Below are positions 13,750 to 26,366 of a stretch of 64,000 bases of DNA, one piece after another. Both the position numbers and the translations under genes were made by a program. Each line of letters starts with the position of its first letter. Within the stretch, counting starts at the first letter, position 1. This DNA comes from Petrolisthes cinctipes. Lineage: Eukaryota > Arthropoda > Malacostraca > Decapoda > Porcellanidae. The stretch is taken from the NCBI GenBank assembly GCA_033782935.1, contig JAWQEG010001537.1:868001-932000 (forward strand), in the 5' to 3' direction. The notes under the pieces are model-generated. The model was not told the origin of the DNA and did no database searches. It saw only the letters and a list, made by a program, of their open reading frames with translations.

Positions 13750-14640
13750 CGACTTTGGACACCTAAAATATCGATTTATAGCATGTTTTAAGCCTGTATT
13801 TTAAAAATATTCTAGCAAGGAGTAGGCATGTGCAGATTGTTTAAGGGACCCAAAAAAATCGAATTTTCGGAGTTTTGAAACTGAATTTGATATATAAATG
13901 GGTACAGAAGATGCATGCACATATCGACTTTTTGCACTTAAAATATCGATTTTTAACATGTTTTTGGTCTGTATCTTGAAAACATTCTAGCAAGGAGTAG
14001 GCATGTACAGATCGCTTCTGGGGCCGAAAAAAATTGAATTTTCTGGTGTTTTGAACCTGAATTAGGGATATACACGTGTACAGAAGATGCATACACAGTT
14101 TGACTTTGGGCACATAAAATATCGATTTTCAGCATGTTTTGGGCCTGTATTTTAAAAACACTCTAACACGGAGTGTTGCACGTACAGATCGCTTCTGGGA
14201 CCCAAAAATATTGAATTTTCGGGTGTTTTGAGCCTGAATTTGAGATATAAACGGGTACAGAAGATGCATGCACATATCGACTTTGGACACCTAAAATATC
14301 GATTTATAGCATGTTTTAAGCCTGGATTTTAAAAACATTCTAGCACTGAGTAGGCATGTGCAGATTGCTTAGGGGACCCAAAAATATCGAATTTTCGGAG
14401 TTTTGAGCCTGAATTTGAGATATAAACGGGTACAGAAGATGCATTCACATTTCGACTTTTTGCACCTAAAATTTCGATTTTGAGCATGTTTTGGGTCTGT
14501 ATCTTGAAAACATTCTAGCAAGAAGTAGGCATGTACAGATTGCTTCTGGGACCCAAAAATATCGAATTTTCGAGTGTTTTGAACCTGAATTTAGGATATA
14601 GACGGGTACAGAAGATGCATACCCATATTGACTTTAGGCA
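13750..14640. repeat. 11-monomer higher-order repeat, copy 1
   Basis: Five monomers are repeated about 1,933 bp downstream at 15,690-16,570. Shared rare variants include ggggccgaaaaaaat (about 14,020 and 15,954), cacagtttgactttggg, and gagtgttgcacgtac with an extra base (14,171 and 16,104). Such shared rare changes show common descent of the segment. Confidence 0.83.
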
Positions 14641-14644
14641 CCTA

Positions 14645-15330
14645 AAATATCGATTTTTAGTATGTTTTAAGCGTATAATTTGAAAATATTCTAGCACTGA
14701 GTAGGCATGTACAGATCGCTTCTGGGACCCAAAAATATCGAATTTTCGGAGTTTTGAGCCTGAATTTGAGATATAAACGGGTACAGAAGATGAATGCACA
14801 TATCGACTTTGGGCACCTAAAATATCGATTTTTAGTATGTTTTGGGCCTGTATTTTGAAAATATTCTAGCACTGAGTAGGCATGTGCAGATCGCTTCTGA
14901 GACCCAAAAATATCGAATTTTCGGGGGTTTTGAGCCAGAATTTGGGATATAACCGGGTACAGAGGATGCATGCACATATCGACTTTAGGCACCTAAAATA
15001 TCGATTTTGAGCATGTTTTGGGCCTGTATTTTAAAAATACTCTAACACGGAGTAGGGATGTACAGGTCGCTTCTGGGACACAAAAATATCGATTTTTTGG
15101 GTGTTTTGAGCCTGAATTTGAGATATAAACGGGTACAGAAGATGCATGCACATATCGACTTTTTGCACCCAAAATATCGATTTTTAGTATGTTTTAAGCG
15201 TATAATTTGAAAATATTCTAGCACTGAGTAGGCATGTACAGATCGCTTCTGGGACCCAAAAATATCGAATTTTCGGAGTTTTGAGCCTGAATTTGAGATA
15301 TAAACGGGTACAGAAGATGCATGCACATAT
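14645..15330. repeat. 3-monomer (527-bp) local repeat
   Basis: The stretch ttttaagcgtataatttg to the following cggagttttgagcctg occurs at about 14,657-14,800 and again at about 15,184-15,327. The two are 527 bp apart (3 monomers less 1 bp). Both use the uncommon ttttaagcg variant in place of ttttgggcg. Confidence 0.75.
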
Positions 15331-15570
15331 CGACTTTTTGCACTTAAAATATCGATTTATAGCATGTTTTTGGTCTGTATCTTGAAAACATTCTAGCAAG
15401 GAGTAGGCATGTACAGATCGCTTTTGGGACCAAAAAATATCGAATTTTCTGGTGTTTTGAACCTGAATTTGGGATATAGACGGGAACAGAAGATGCATAC
15501 ACATATTGACTTTGGGCACCTAAAATATAGATTTTCAGCATGTGTTGGGCCTGTATTTTGAAAATACTTT

Positions 15571-16925
15571 AACACGGAGTATGCATGTACAGATCGCTTC
15601 TGGGACACAAAAATATCGATTTTTTGGGTGTTTTGAGCCTGAATTTGAGATATAAACGGGTACAGAAGATGCATGCACATATCGACTTTGGACACCTAAA
15701 ATATCGATTTATAGCATGTTTTAAGCCTGTATTTTAAAAAAATTCTAGCACTGAGTAGGCATGTGCAGATTGCCTAAGGGACCCAAAAATATCGAATTTT
15801 CGGAGGTTTGAGCCTGAATTTGAGATATAAACGGGTACAGAAAATGTATGCACATATCGACTTTTTGCACTTAAAATATCGATTTTTAACATGTTTTGGG
15901 TCTGTATCTTGAAAACATTCTAGCAAGGAGTAGGCATGTACAGATCGCTTCTGGGGCCGAAAAAAATCGAATTTTCTGGTGTTTTGAACCTGAATTAGGG
16001 ATATACACGTGTACAGAAGATGCATACACAGTTTGACTTTGGGCACATAAAATATCGATTTTCAGCATGTTTTGGGCCTGTATTTTAAAAACACTCTAAC
16101 ATGGAGTGTTGCACGTACAGATCGCTTCTGGGACCCAAAAATATTGAATTTTCGGGTGTTTTGAGTCTGAATTTGAGATATAAACGGGTACAGAAGATGC
16201 ATGCACATATCGACTTTGGACACCTAAAATATCGATTTATAGCATGTTTTAAGCATGGATTTTAAAAACATTCTAGCACTGAGTAGGCATGTGCAGATTG
16301 CTTAGGGGACCCAAAAATATCGAATTTTCGGAGTTTTGAGCCTGAATTTGAGATATAAACGGGTACAGAAGATGCATTCACATTTCGACTTTTTGCACCT
16401 AAAATTTCGATTTTGAGCATGTTTTGGGTCTGTATCTTGAAAACATTCTAGCAAGAAGTAGGCATGTACAGATTGCTTCTGGGACCCAAAAATATCGAAT
16501 TTTCGAGTGTTTTGAACCTGAATTTAGGATATAGACGGGTACAGAAGATGCATACCCATATTGACTTTGGGCAGCTAAAATATCGATTTTCAGCATGTTT
16601 TAGGCCTGTATTTTAAAAATACTTTAACACGGAGTATGCATGTACAGATCGCTTCTGGGACACAAAAATATCGATTTTTTGGGTGTTTTAAGCCTGAATT
16701 TGAGATATAAACGGGTACAGAAGATGCATGCACATATCGACTTTGGACACCTAAAATATCGATTTATAGCATGTTTTAAGCCTGTATTTTAAAAAAATTC
16801 TAGCACTGAGTAGGCATGTGCAGATTGCCTAAGGGACCCAAAAATATCGAATTTTCGGAGGTTTGAGCCTGAATTTGAGATATAAACGGGTACAGAAAAT
16901 GTATGCACATATCGACTTTTTACAC
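15571..16925. repeat. 6-monomer (1,055-bp) repeat pair
   Basis: About 300 bp at 15,571-15,870 returns at 16,626-16,925. The shared marker is the shortened cggaggtttgag (15,801 and 16,856), with gtgcagattgcctaaggg just upstream in both. Beyond 16,925 the second copy changes to ttttgacaggttttgag. Confidence 0.78.
15690..16570. repeat. 11-monomer higher-order repeat, copy 2
   Basis: This is the second copy of 13,750-14,640 and carries the same rare variants. Its left part (15,571-15,870) is itself repeated 1,055 bp downstream (16,626-16,925), so it lies at the overlap of an 11- and a 6-monomer exchange. Confidence 0.82.
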
Positions 16926-17539
16926 TTAAAATATCGATTTTGACAGGTTTTGAGTCTGTATCTTGAAAACATTCAAGCAAGGAGTAGGCATGTACAGATC
17001 GCTTCTGGGAACCAAAAATATCGAATTTTCGGGTGTTTTGAAACTGAATTAGGGATATACACGGGTACAGAATATGCATACACATATTGACTTTGGGCAC
17101 ATAAAATATCGATTTTTAGCATGTTTTGGGCCTGTATTTTAAAAACACTCTAACACGGAGTATGCACGTACAGATCGCATCTGGGACCCAAAAATATTGA
17201 ATTTTCGGGTGTTTTGAGCCTGAATTTGAGATATAAACGGGTACAGAAGATGCATGCACATATCGACTTTGGGCATCTAAAATATCGATTTTTAGTATGT
17301 TTTGGGCCTGTATTTTAAAAATACTCAAACACGGTGTAGACATGTACATATCGCTTCTGGGACCCAAAAAAATCGAATTTTCGGGTGTTCTGAGCTTGAA
17401 TTTGAGATATGAACGGGTACAGAAGATGCATGCACATATCGACTTTGGGCACCTAAAATATCGATTTTGAGCATGTTTTGGGCCTGTATTTTGAAAATAC
17501 TCTAACACGGTGTAGACATGTACAGATCGCTTCTGGGAC

Positions 17540-19100
17540 ACAAAAATATCGAATTTTTGGGTGTTTTGAGCCTGAATTTGAGATATAAACGGGTACAGAA
17601 GATGCATGCACATATCGACTTTGGACACCTAAAATATCGATTTTTAGCATGTTTTGAGCTTATATTTTGAAAACATTCTAGCACTGAGTATGCATGTACA
17701 GATCGCTTAAGGGACCCAAAAATATGGAATTTTCGGGTGTTTTGAGCCTGAATTTGAGATATAAACGGGTACAGAAGATGAATGCACATTTCGACTTTTT
17801 GCACCTAAAATATCGAATTTGAGCATGTTTTGGGTCTGTATCTTGAAAACATTCTAGCAAGAAGTAAGCATGTACAGATTGCTTCTGGGACCCAAAAATA
17901 TCGAATTTTCGAGTGTTTTGAACCTGAATTTGGGATATAGACGGGTACAGAAGCTGCATACACATATTGACTTTGGGCAGCAAAAATATCGATTTTGAGC
18001 ATGTATTAGGCCTGTATTTTAAAAATACTCTAACACGGAGTATGCATGTACAGATCGCTTCTGTGACAAAAAAATATCGATTTTTTGGGTGTTTTGATCC
18101 AGAATTTGAGATTTAAACGGGTACAGAAGATGCATGCACATATCGACTTTGGGACCCAAAATATCGATTTTTAGTATGTTTTGGGCGTATAATTTGAAAA
18201 TATTGTAGCACTGAGTAGGCATGTATAGATCGCTTCAGGGACCCAAAAATATCGAATTTTCGGGGGTTTTGAGCCAGAATTTGGGATATAACCGGGTACA
18301 GAGGATGAATGCACATATCGACTTTTTGCATCTAAAATATCGATTTTGAGCATGTTTTTGGTCTGTATATTGAAAACATTCTAACAAGGAGTAGGCATGT
18401 ACAGATCGCTTCTTGGACCCAAAAATACCGAATTTTCTGGTGTTTTGAACCTGAATTTGGGATATAGACGGGTTCAGAAGATGCATACACATATCGACTT
18501 TGGGCACCTAAAATATTGATTTTGAGCATGTTTTGGGCCTGTATTTTGAAAATACTCTAACTCGGAGTAGGCATGTACAGATCGCTTCTGGGACACAAAA
18601 ATATCGATTTTTTGGGTGTTTTGAGCCTGAATTTGAGATATAAACGGGTACAGAAGATGCATGCACATATCGACTTTGGACACCTAAAATATCCATTTTT
18701 AGCATGTTTTGAGCTTATTTTTTGAAAACATTCTAGCACTGAGTATGCATGTACAGATCGCTTAAGGGACCCAAAAATATGGAATTTTCGGGTGTTTTGA
18801 GCCTGAATTTGAGATATAAACGGGTACCGAAGATGAATGCACATTTCGACATTTTGCACCTAAAATATCGAATTTGAGCATGTTTTGGGTCTGTATCTTG
18901 AAAACATTCTAGCAAGAAGTAAGCATGTACAGATTGCTTCTGGGACCCAAAAATATCGAATTTTCGAGTGTTTTGAACCTGAATTTGGGATATAGACGGG
19001 TACAGAAGCTGCATACACATATTGACTTTGGGCAGCAAAAATATCGATTTTGAGCATGTATTAGGCCTGTATTTTAAAAATACTCTAACACGGAGTATGC
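17540..19100. repeat. 6-monomer repeat pair (17.54-18.05 and 18.59-19.10 kb)
   Basis: Segments of about 510 bp are 1,055 bp apart. Both carry ttttgagctta, aaatatggaattttcggg, aaatatcgaatttgagc with the A/T swap in the core, agcaagaagtaagc, and cagaagctgcatac. The copies differ by a handful of single bases. Confidence 0.82.
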
Positions 19101-19903
19101 ATGTACACATTGCTTTTGGGACCCAAAAATATCGAATATTCGGGTGTTTTGAGTTTGAATTTGAGATATAAACGGGTACAGAAGATGCATGCACATATCG
19201 ACTTTGGGCACCTAAAATATCGATTTTGAGCATGTTTTGGGCCTGTATTTTGAAAATACTATAGCACGGTGTAGACATGTACAGATCGCTTCTGGGACAA
19301 TAAAATATCGATTTTTTGGGTGTTTTGATCCTCAATTTGAGATTTAAACGGGTACAGAAGATGCATGCACATATCGACTTTGGGACCCAAAATATCGATT
19401 TTTAGTATGTTTTGGGCGTATAATTTGAAAATATTGTAGCACTGAGTAGGCATGTATAGATCGCTTCAGGGACCCAAAAATATCGAATTTTCGGGGGTTT
19501 TGAGCCAGAATTTGGGATATAACCGGGTACAGAGGATGCATGCACATATCGACTTTTTGCACCTAAAATATCGATTTTGAGCATGTTTTTGGTCTGTATA
19601 TTGAAAACATTCTAGCAAGGAGTAGGCATGTACAGATCGCTTCTGGGACCCAAAAATACCGAATTTTCTGGTGTTTTGAACCTGAATTTGGGATATAGAC
19701 GGGTTCAGAAGATGCATACACATATCGACTTTGGGCACCTAAAATATTGATTTTGAGCATGTTTTGGGCCTGTATTTTGAAAATACTCTAACTCGGAGTA
19801 GGCATGTACATATCGCTTCTGGGACACAAAAATATCGATTTTTTGGGTGTTTTGAGCCTGAATTTGAGATATAAACGGGTACAGAAGATGCATGCACATA
19901 TCG
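18065..19903. repeat. 7-monomer repeat pair (18.07-18.67 and 19.30-19.90 kb)
   Basis: Segments of about 610 bp are 1,231 bp apart (7 monomers less 1 bp). Shared rare changes are gttttgatcc, gagatttaaacggg, tattgtagcactg, gtatagatcgcttcaggg, aaaaataccgaattttctgg and gacgggttcag. The pair is interleaved with the 6-monomer pair and runs into the start of the large 7.4-kb duplication. Confidence 0.83.
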
Positions 19904-20454
19904 ACTTTGGCACCCAAAATATCGATTTTTCGTATGTTTTGGGCGTATAATTTGAAAATATTCTAGCACTGAGTAGGCATGTACAGATCGCTTCTGGGAC
20001 CCAAATAAATCGAATTTTCGGGTGTTCTGAGCCTGAATTTGAGATATTAACGGGTACAGAAGATGCATGCACATATTGACTTTGGGCACCTAAAATATCG
20101 ATTTTAAGCATGTTTTGGGTCTGTATTTTGAAAATACTCTAACATGGTGAAGACATGTACAGATTGCTTCTGGGACACAAAAATATCGATTTTTTGGTGT
20201 TTTGAGCCTGAATTTAAGATATAAACGTGTACAGAAGATGCATGCACATATCGACTTTGGCACCCAAAATATCGATTTTTAGTATGTTTTGGGCGTATAA
20301 TTTGAAAATATTCTAGCACTGAGTAGGCATGTACAGATCGCATCTGGGACCCAAAAATATCGAATTTTCTGGTGTTATGAACCAGAATTAGGGATATACA
20401 CTGGTACAGAAGATGCATGCATATATTGACTTTGGGCACATAAAATATCGATTT

Positions 20455-21345
20455 TCAGCATGTTTTGGGCCTGTATTTTAAAAACACTCTAACACGGAGT
20501 ATGCACGTACAGATCACTTCTGGGACCCAAAAATATTGAATTTTCGGGTGTTTTGAGCCTGAATTTGAGATATAAACGGGTACAGAAGATGCATGCCCAT
20601 ATCGACTTTGGGCACCTAAAATATCGATTTTGAGCATCTTTTGGGTCTGTATTTTGAAAATACTCAAACACGGTGTAGACATGTACAGATCGCTTCTGGG
20701 ACACAAAAATATCGATTTTTTGGGTGTTTTGAGCCTGAATTTGAGATATAAACGGGTACAGAAGATGCATGCACATATCGACTTTGGTACCCAAAATATC
20801 GATTTTTAGTTTCTTTTGGGCGTATAATTTGAAAATATTCTAGCACTGAGTAGGCATGTAAAGATCGCTTCTGGGACCCAAAAATATCGAATTTTCGGGG
20901 GTTTTGAGCCAGAATTTAGGATATAACCGGGTACAGAGGATGCATGCACATATCGACTTTTTGCACTTAAAATATCGATTTTCAGCATGTTTTGGGTCTG
21001 TATCTTGAAAACATTCTAGCAAGGAGTAGGCATGTACAGATCGCTTCTGGGACCCAAAAATATCGAATTTTCGGGGGTTTTGAACCTGAATTTGAGATAT
21101 AAACGGGTACAGAAAATGTATGCACATATCGACTTTTTGCACTTAAAATATCGATTTTGAGCATGTTTTGGGCCTGTATTTTAAAAACACTCTAACACGG
21201 AGTATGCACGTACAGATCACTTCTGGGACCCAAAAATATTGAATTTTCGGGTGTTTTGAGCCTGAATTTGAGATATAAACGGGTACAGAAGATGCATGCC
21301 CATATCGACTTTGGGCACCTAAAATATCGATTTTGAGCATGTTTT
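20455..21345. repeat. 4-monomer repeat inside copy 1 (and again in copy 2)
   Basis: A monomer with gtatgcacgtacagatcacttc and gatgcatgcccatatcg occurs near 20,460-20,640 and again near 21,165-21,340, 703 bp apart (4 monomers less 1 bp). The same pair is found 7,386 bp downstream in copy 2. The 4-monomer repeat is therefore older than the 7.39-kb duplication. Confidence 0.78.
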
Positions 21346-22016
21346 GAGCCTACATTTTGAAAACATTCTAGCACTGATTATGCATCTACAGGTCGCTTTT
21401 GGGACCCAAAAATATCGAATTTTCGGGTGTTTTGAGCCTGAATTTGAGATATAAACGTGTACAGAAAATGCATGCACATATCGACTTTTTGCACTTAAAA
21501 TATCGATTTTGAGCATGTTTTTGGTCTGTATCTTGAAAATACTCAAACATGGTGTAGACATGTTCAGATCGCTTCTGGGACCCAAAAATATCGAATTTTC
21601 GGGGGTTTTGAGCCAGAATTTGGGATATAACCGGGTACAGAGGATGCATGCACATATCGACTTTGGGCACCTAAAATATCGATTTTGAGCATGTTTTGGG
21701 TCTGTATCTTGAAAACATTCTAGCAAGGAGTAGGCATGTACAGATCGCTTCTGGGACCCAAAGATATCGAATTTTTGGGTGCTTTGAACCTGAATCTATG
21801 ATATAGACGGGTACAGAAGATGCATAGACATATTGACTTTGGGCACCTAAAATATAGATTTTCAGCATGTTTTGGGCCTGTATTTTGAAAATACTTTAAC
21901 ACGGAGTAGGCATGTACAGATCGCTTCTGGGACCCAAAAATATCGAATTTTCTTGTGTTCTGAGCCTGAATTTGAGATATAAACGGATACAGAAGATGCA
22001 TGCACATATCGACTTT

Positions 22017-22104
22017 GGGCACCTAAAATATCGATTTTGAGCATGTTTTGGGCCTGTATTTTGAAAATATTCTAACACGGAGTAGGCATGTACAGATCGC
22101 TTCT
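22017..22104 (+). repeat. Half-unit A (88 bp) of the dimeric monomer
   Basis: This is the first 88 bp of the exemplar monomer. It aligns without gaps to the next 88 bp. Shared blocks include aatatcga at half positions 11-18, gttttg.gcctg at 29-40, and catg.aca.a followed by tcg at 71-83. My hand count on the consensus gives about 59 identical positions of 88. Half A differs from half B mainly at positions 41-60, where half A carries the dyad region and half B carries gagatataaacggg. Confidence 0.85.
22030..22035. other. Palindrome atcgat (example) in the half-A core
   Basis: The sequence atcgat sits in aaaatatcgatttt at monomer positions 14-19. The equivalent core of half B usually reads atcgaatttt, so the hexamer normally occurs once per monomer. 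A cut at this site would give a ladder with a 176-bp step. Classes reading atcaattt or atagattt lose it. Confidence 0.85.
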
Positions 22105-22192
22105 GGGACCCAAAAATATCGAATTTTCGGGTGTTTTGAGCCTGAATTTGAGATATAAACGGGTACAGAAGATGCATGCACATATCGACTTT
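22105..22192 (+). repeat. Half-unit B (88 bp) of the dimeric monomer
   Basis: This is the second 88 bp of the exemplar monomer, starting at gggaccc. Its start, like that of half A, is a ggg followed by a C-rich triplet and an A-run. It ends in atcgacttt, matching atcgcttct at the end of half A. The equal length and collinear matches indicate that the present monomer arose by duplication of an 88-bp ancestor followed by divergence of the halves. Exchange between monomers is now in the 176-bp register, because nearly all copy-number changes in the window are whole 176-bp steps. Confidence 0.85.
22173..22180. other. Palindrome tgcatgca (example) in half B
   Basis: This perfect 8-bp palindrome at monomer positions 157-164 is present in most units within gatgcatgcacat. 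In the classes that read gatgcatacacat it is lost by one transition. The matching place in half A reads ggcatgta, so the palindrome arose or was kept only in half B. Confidence 0.85.
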
Positions 22193-24832
22193 GGACACCT
22201 AAAATATCGATTTATAGCATGTTTTAAGCCTCTATTTTAAAAACATTCTAGCACTGGGTAGGCATGTTCAGATTGCTTAAGGGACCCTAAAATATCGAAT
22301 TTTCGGAGTTTTGAGCCTGAATTTGAGATATAAACGGGTACAGAAGATCCATGCACATATCGACTTTGGACACCAAAATTTCGGTTTTTAGCATGTTTTG
22401 AGCCTACATTTTGAAAACATTCTAGCACTGAGTATGCATCTACAGATCGCTTAACGGACCCAATAATATGGAATTTTCGGGTGTTTTGAGCTTGAATTTG
22501 ATATATAAACGGGTACAGAAGATGCATACACATATCGACTTTTTGCACCAAAAATATCGATTTTGATCATGTTTTGGGTCTGTATCTTGAAAAAATTCTA
22601 GCAAGGAGTAGGCATGTACAGATCGCTCCTGGGACCTAAAAATATCGAATTTTCTGGAGTTTTGAGCCTGAATTTGAGATATAACCGGGTACAGAGAATG
22701 CATAAACATAGAGACTTTGTGCACCTAAAATATCAATTTTTTAGCATGTTTTGGGCCTGTATTTTAAAAACACTCCAACACGGAGTATGCATGTACAGAT
22801 CGCTTCTAGGATCCAAAAATATCGAATTTTCGGAGTTTTGAGCCTGAATTTGAGATATAAACGGGTACAGAAGATGCATGCACATATCGACTTTTTGCAC
22901 TTAAAATATCGATTTTGAGCATGTTTTGGGTCTGTATCTTGAAAACATTCTAGCAAGGAGTAGGCATGTACAGATCGCTTCTGGGACACAAAAATATCGA
23001 ATTTTCTGGTGTTTTGAACCAGAATTAGGGATATACACGGGTACAGAAGATGCATACACATATTGACTTTGGGCACATAAAATATCGATTTTCAGCATGT
23101 TTTGGGTCTGTATTTTGAAAATACTCAAACACGGTGTAGACTTGTACAGATCGCTTCTAGGACACAAAAATATCGAATTTTCGGGAGTTTTGAGCCAGAA
23201 TTTGGGATATAACCGGGTACAGAGGATGCATGCACATATCGACTTTTTGCACTTAAAATATCGATTTTGATCATGTTTTGGGTCTGTATCTTGAAAAAAT
23301 TCTAGCAAGGAGTAGGCATGTACAGATCGCTTCTGGGACCCAAAAATATCGAATTTTCGGGTGTTTTGAGCCTGAATTTGAAATATAAACGGGTACAGAA
23401 GATGCATGCACATATCGACTTTGGACACCTAAAATATCGATTTATAGCATGTTTTAAGCCTCTATTTTAAAAACATTCTAGCACTGAGTAGGCATGTGCA
23501 GATTGCTTAAAGGACCCAAAAATATCTAATTTTCGGAGTTTTGAGCCTGAATTTGAGATATAAACGGGTACAGAAGATCCATGCACATATCGACTTTTTG
23601 CACTTAAAATATCGATTTTGAGCATGTTTTGGGTCTGTATCTTGAAAACATTCTAGCATGGAGTAGGCATGTACAGATCGCTTCTGGAACCCAAAAATAT
23701 CGAATTTTCTGGTGTTTTGAACCAGAATTAGGGATATACACGGGTACAGAAGATGCATACACATATTGACTTTGGGCACATAAAATATCGATTTTTAGCA
23801 TGTTTTGGGCCTGTATTTTGAAAATACTTTAACACGGAGAATGCATGTACAGATCGCTTCTGGGACCCAAAAATTTCGAATTTTCGGATGTTTGAGCCTG
23901 AATTTGTGATATAAACGGGTACAGAAGATGCATGCACATATCGACTTTTTGCACCTAAAAATATCGATTTTGAGCATGTTTTGGGACTGTATCTTGAAAA
24001 CATTATAGCAAGAAGTAGGCATGTACAGATTGCTTCTGGGACCCAAAAATATCGAATTTTCGATTGTTTTGAACCTGAATTTGGGATATAGACGGGTACA
24101 GAAGATGCATACACATATTGACTTTGGGCACATAAAATATCGATTTTCAGCATGTTTTAGGCTTGTATTTTGAAAATACTCTGACACGGAGTATGCATGT
24201 ACAGATGGCTTTTGGGACCCACAAATATCGAATATTCGGGTGTTTTCAGTCTGAATTTGAGATATAAACGGGTACAGAAGATGCATGCACATATCGACTT
24301 TAGGCACCCAATATATCGATTTTGAGCATATTTTGGGCCTGTATTTTTAAAATACTCTAACACGGAGTAGACACATACAGATCGGTTCTGGGACACAAAA
24401 ATATCGAATTTTTGGGTGTTTTGAGCCTGAATTTGAGATATAAACGGGTACAGAAGTTGCATGCACATATCGACTTTGGGCACCCAAAATATCGATTTTT
24501 AGCATGTTCTGAGACTATATTTTGAAAACATTCTAGCACTGAGTAGGCATGTACAGATCGCTTCTGGGACCCAAAAATATTGAATTTTCGGGAGTTTTGA
24601 ACCTGAATTTGAGATATAACCGGGTACAGAGAATGCATACACATATTGACTTTGTCCACCTAAAATATCAATTTTTTAGCATATTTTGGGCCTGTACTTT
24701 AAAAACACTCTAACACGGAGTATGTATGTACAGATCGCTTCTGGGACACAAAAATTTCGAATTTTCGGAGTTTTGAGCCTGAATTTGAGATATAAACGGG
24801 TACTGAAGATGCATGCACATATCGACTTTTTG

Positions 24833-24850
24833 CACTTAATTAAAATATCG
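24833..24850. other. 4-bp insertion variant cacttaattaaaatatcg (marker 1)
   Basis: The normal cacttaaaatatcg is lengthened by four bases here. The same insertion occurs at 32,044 (copy 2 of the 7.39-kb block). A one-base variant of it (attaacatatcg) occurs at 34,686 and 36,622. One insertion event inherited by all four is the simplest reading, and it links the 19-33.6 kb and 34.6-38.2 kb domains. Confidence 0.85.
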
Positions 24851-26366
24851 ATTTTGAGCATGTTTTGGGTCTGTATCTTGAAAACATTCTAACAAGGAGA
24901 AGGCATGTACAGATCGCTTCTGGGACCCAAAAATATCGAATTTTCGAATGTTTTGAACCTGAATTTGGGATATAGACGGGTACAGAAGATGCATACACAT
25001 ATTGACTTTGGGCACATAAAATATCGATTTTCAGCATGTTTTGGGCCTGTATTTTAAAAACACTCTAACACGGAGTATGCACGTACAGATCGCTTCTGGG
25101 ACCCAAAAACATTGAATTTTCGGGTGTTTTGAGCATGAATTTGAGATATAAACGGGTACAGAAGATGCATGCACATATCGACTTTGGGCACCTAAAATAT
25201 CGATTTTGAGCATGTTTTGGGCCTGTATTTTGAAAATACTCAAACACGGTGTAGACATGTACAGATCGCCTCTGGGACACAAAAATATCGATTTTTTGGG
25301 TGTTTTGAGCCTGTATTTGAGATATAAACGGGTACAGAAGATGCATGCACATAACGACTTTGGGACCCAAAATATCGATTTTTAGTATGTTTTGGGCGTA
25401 TAATTTGAAAATATTCTAGCACTGAGTAGGCATGTACAGATCGCTTCTGGGACCCAAAAATATCGAATTTTCGGGGGTTTTGAGCCAGAATTTGGGATAT
25501 AACCGGGTACAGAGGATGCATGCACATATCGACTTTTTGCACCTAAAATATCGATTTTGAGCATGTTTTGGGTCTGTATCTTGAAAACATTCTGGCAAGG
25601 AGTAAGCATGTACAGATCGCTTCTGGGACCCAAAAATACCGAATTTTCTGGTGTTTTGAACCTGAATTTGAGATTTAGACGGGTACAGAAGATGCATACA
25701 CATATTGAGTTTGGGCACCTAAAATATAGATTTTCAGCATGTTTTAAGCCTGTATTTTGAAAATACTTTAACACGGAGAAGGCATGTACAGATCGCTTCT
25801 GGGAACCCAAAAAATCGAATTTTCGGGTGTTTTGAGCCTGAATTTGAGATATAAACGGATACAGAAGATGCATGCACATATTGACTTTGGGCACCTAAAA
25901 TATCGATTTTGAGCATGTTTTGGGCCTGTATCTTGAAAAAATTCTAGCAAGGAATAGGCATGTACAGATCGCTCCTGGGACCCAAAAATATCGAATTTTC
26001 GGATGCTTTGAACCTGAATTTGGGATATAGACGGATACAGAAGATGCTTACACATATCGACTTTGGGCACCTAAAATATCGATTTTGAGCATGTTTTGGG
26101 CCTGTATTTTGAAAATACTTAAACACGGTGTAGACATTAACAGATCGCCTCTGGGACACAAAAATATCGATTTTTTAGGTGTTTTGAGCCTGAATTTGAG
26201 ATATAAACGGGTACAGAAGATGCATGCACATAACGACTTTGGGACCCAAAATATCGATTTTTAGTTTGTTTTGGGCGTTTAATTTGAAAATATTCTAGCA
26301 CTGAGTAGGCATGTACAGATCGCTTCTGGGACCCAAAAATATCGAATTTTCGGTGGTTTTGAGCCA

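Larger units (their letters stand above)
22017..22192 (+). repeat. Exemplar monomer, 176 bp, close to consensus
   Basis: This unit is a useful reference copy. It starts at gggcacc and ends at tcgacttt just before the next gg-acacc at 22,193. It is exactly 176 bp and differs little from the majority base at each position. It contains, in order, aaaatatcgatttt, gcatgttttgggcctg, the region that usually forms a dyad (one base off here), aggcatgtacagatcgc, a second aaaatatcga core, gttttgagcctgaatttg, a tataaacggg stretch and gatgcatgcacatatcg. Variant classes elsewhere differ at a few diagnostic sites, chiefly in positions 35-65 and 120-160. Confidence 0.93.

Noticed and set aside
22105..22150. 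CENP-B-box-like sequence around atcgaattttcggg
   Set aside because: The known box needs TTCG and CGGG at a fixed spacing with an A between. Here the upstream element is atcg, and the spacing is one base short. No other part of the unit fits the pattern.
22147..22165. tataaa within gagatataaacggg in most monomers as a promoter TATA box
   Set aside because: The motif is simply part of the AT-rich consensus. No initiator, transcript or gene follows it. Satellite transcription is possible but cannot be claimed from this hexamer.
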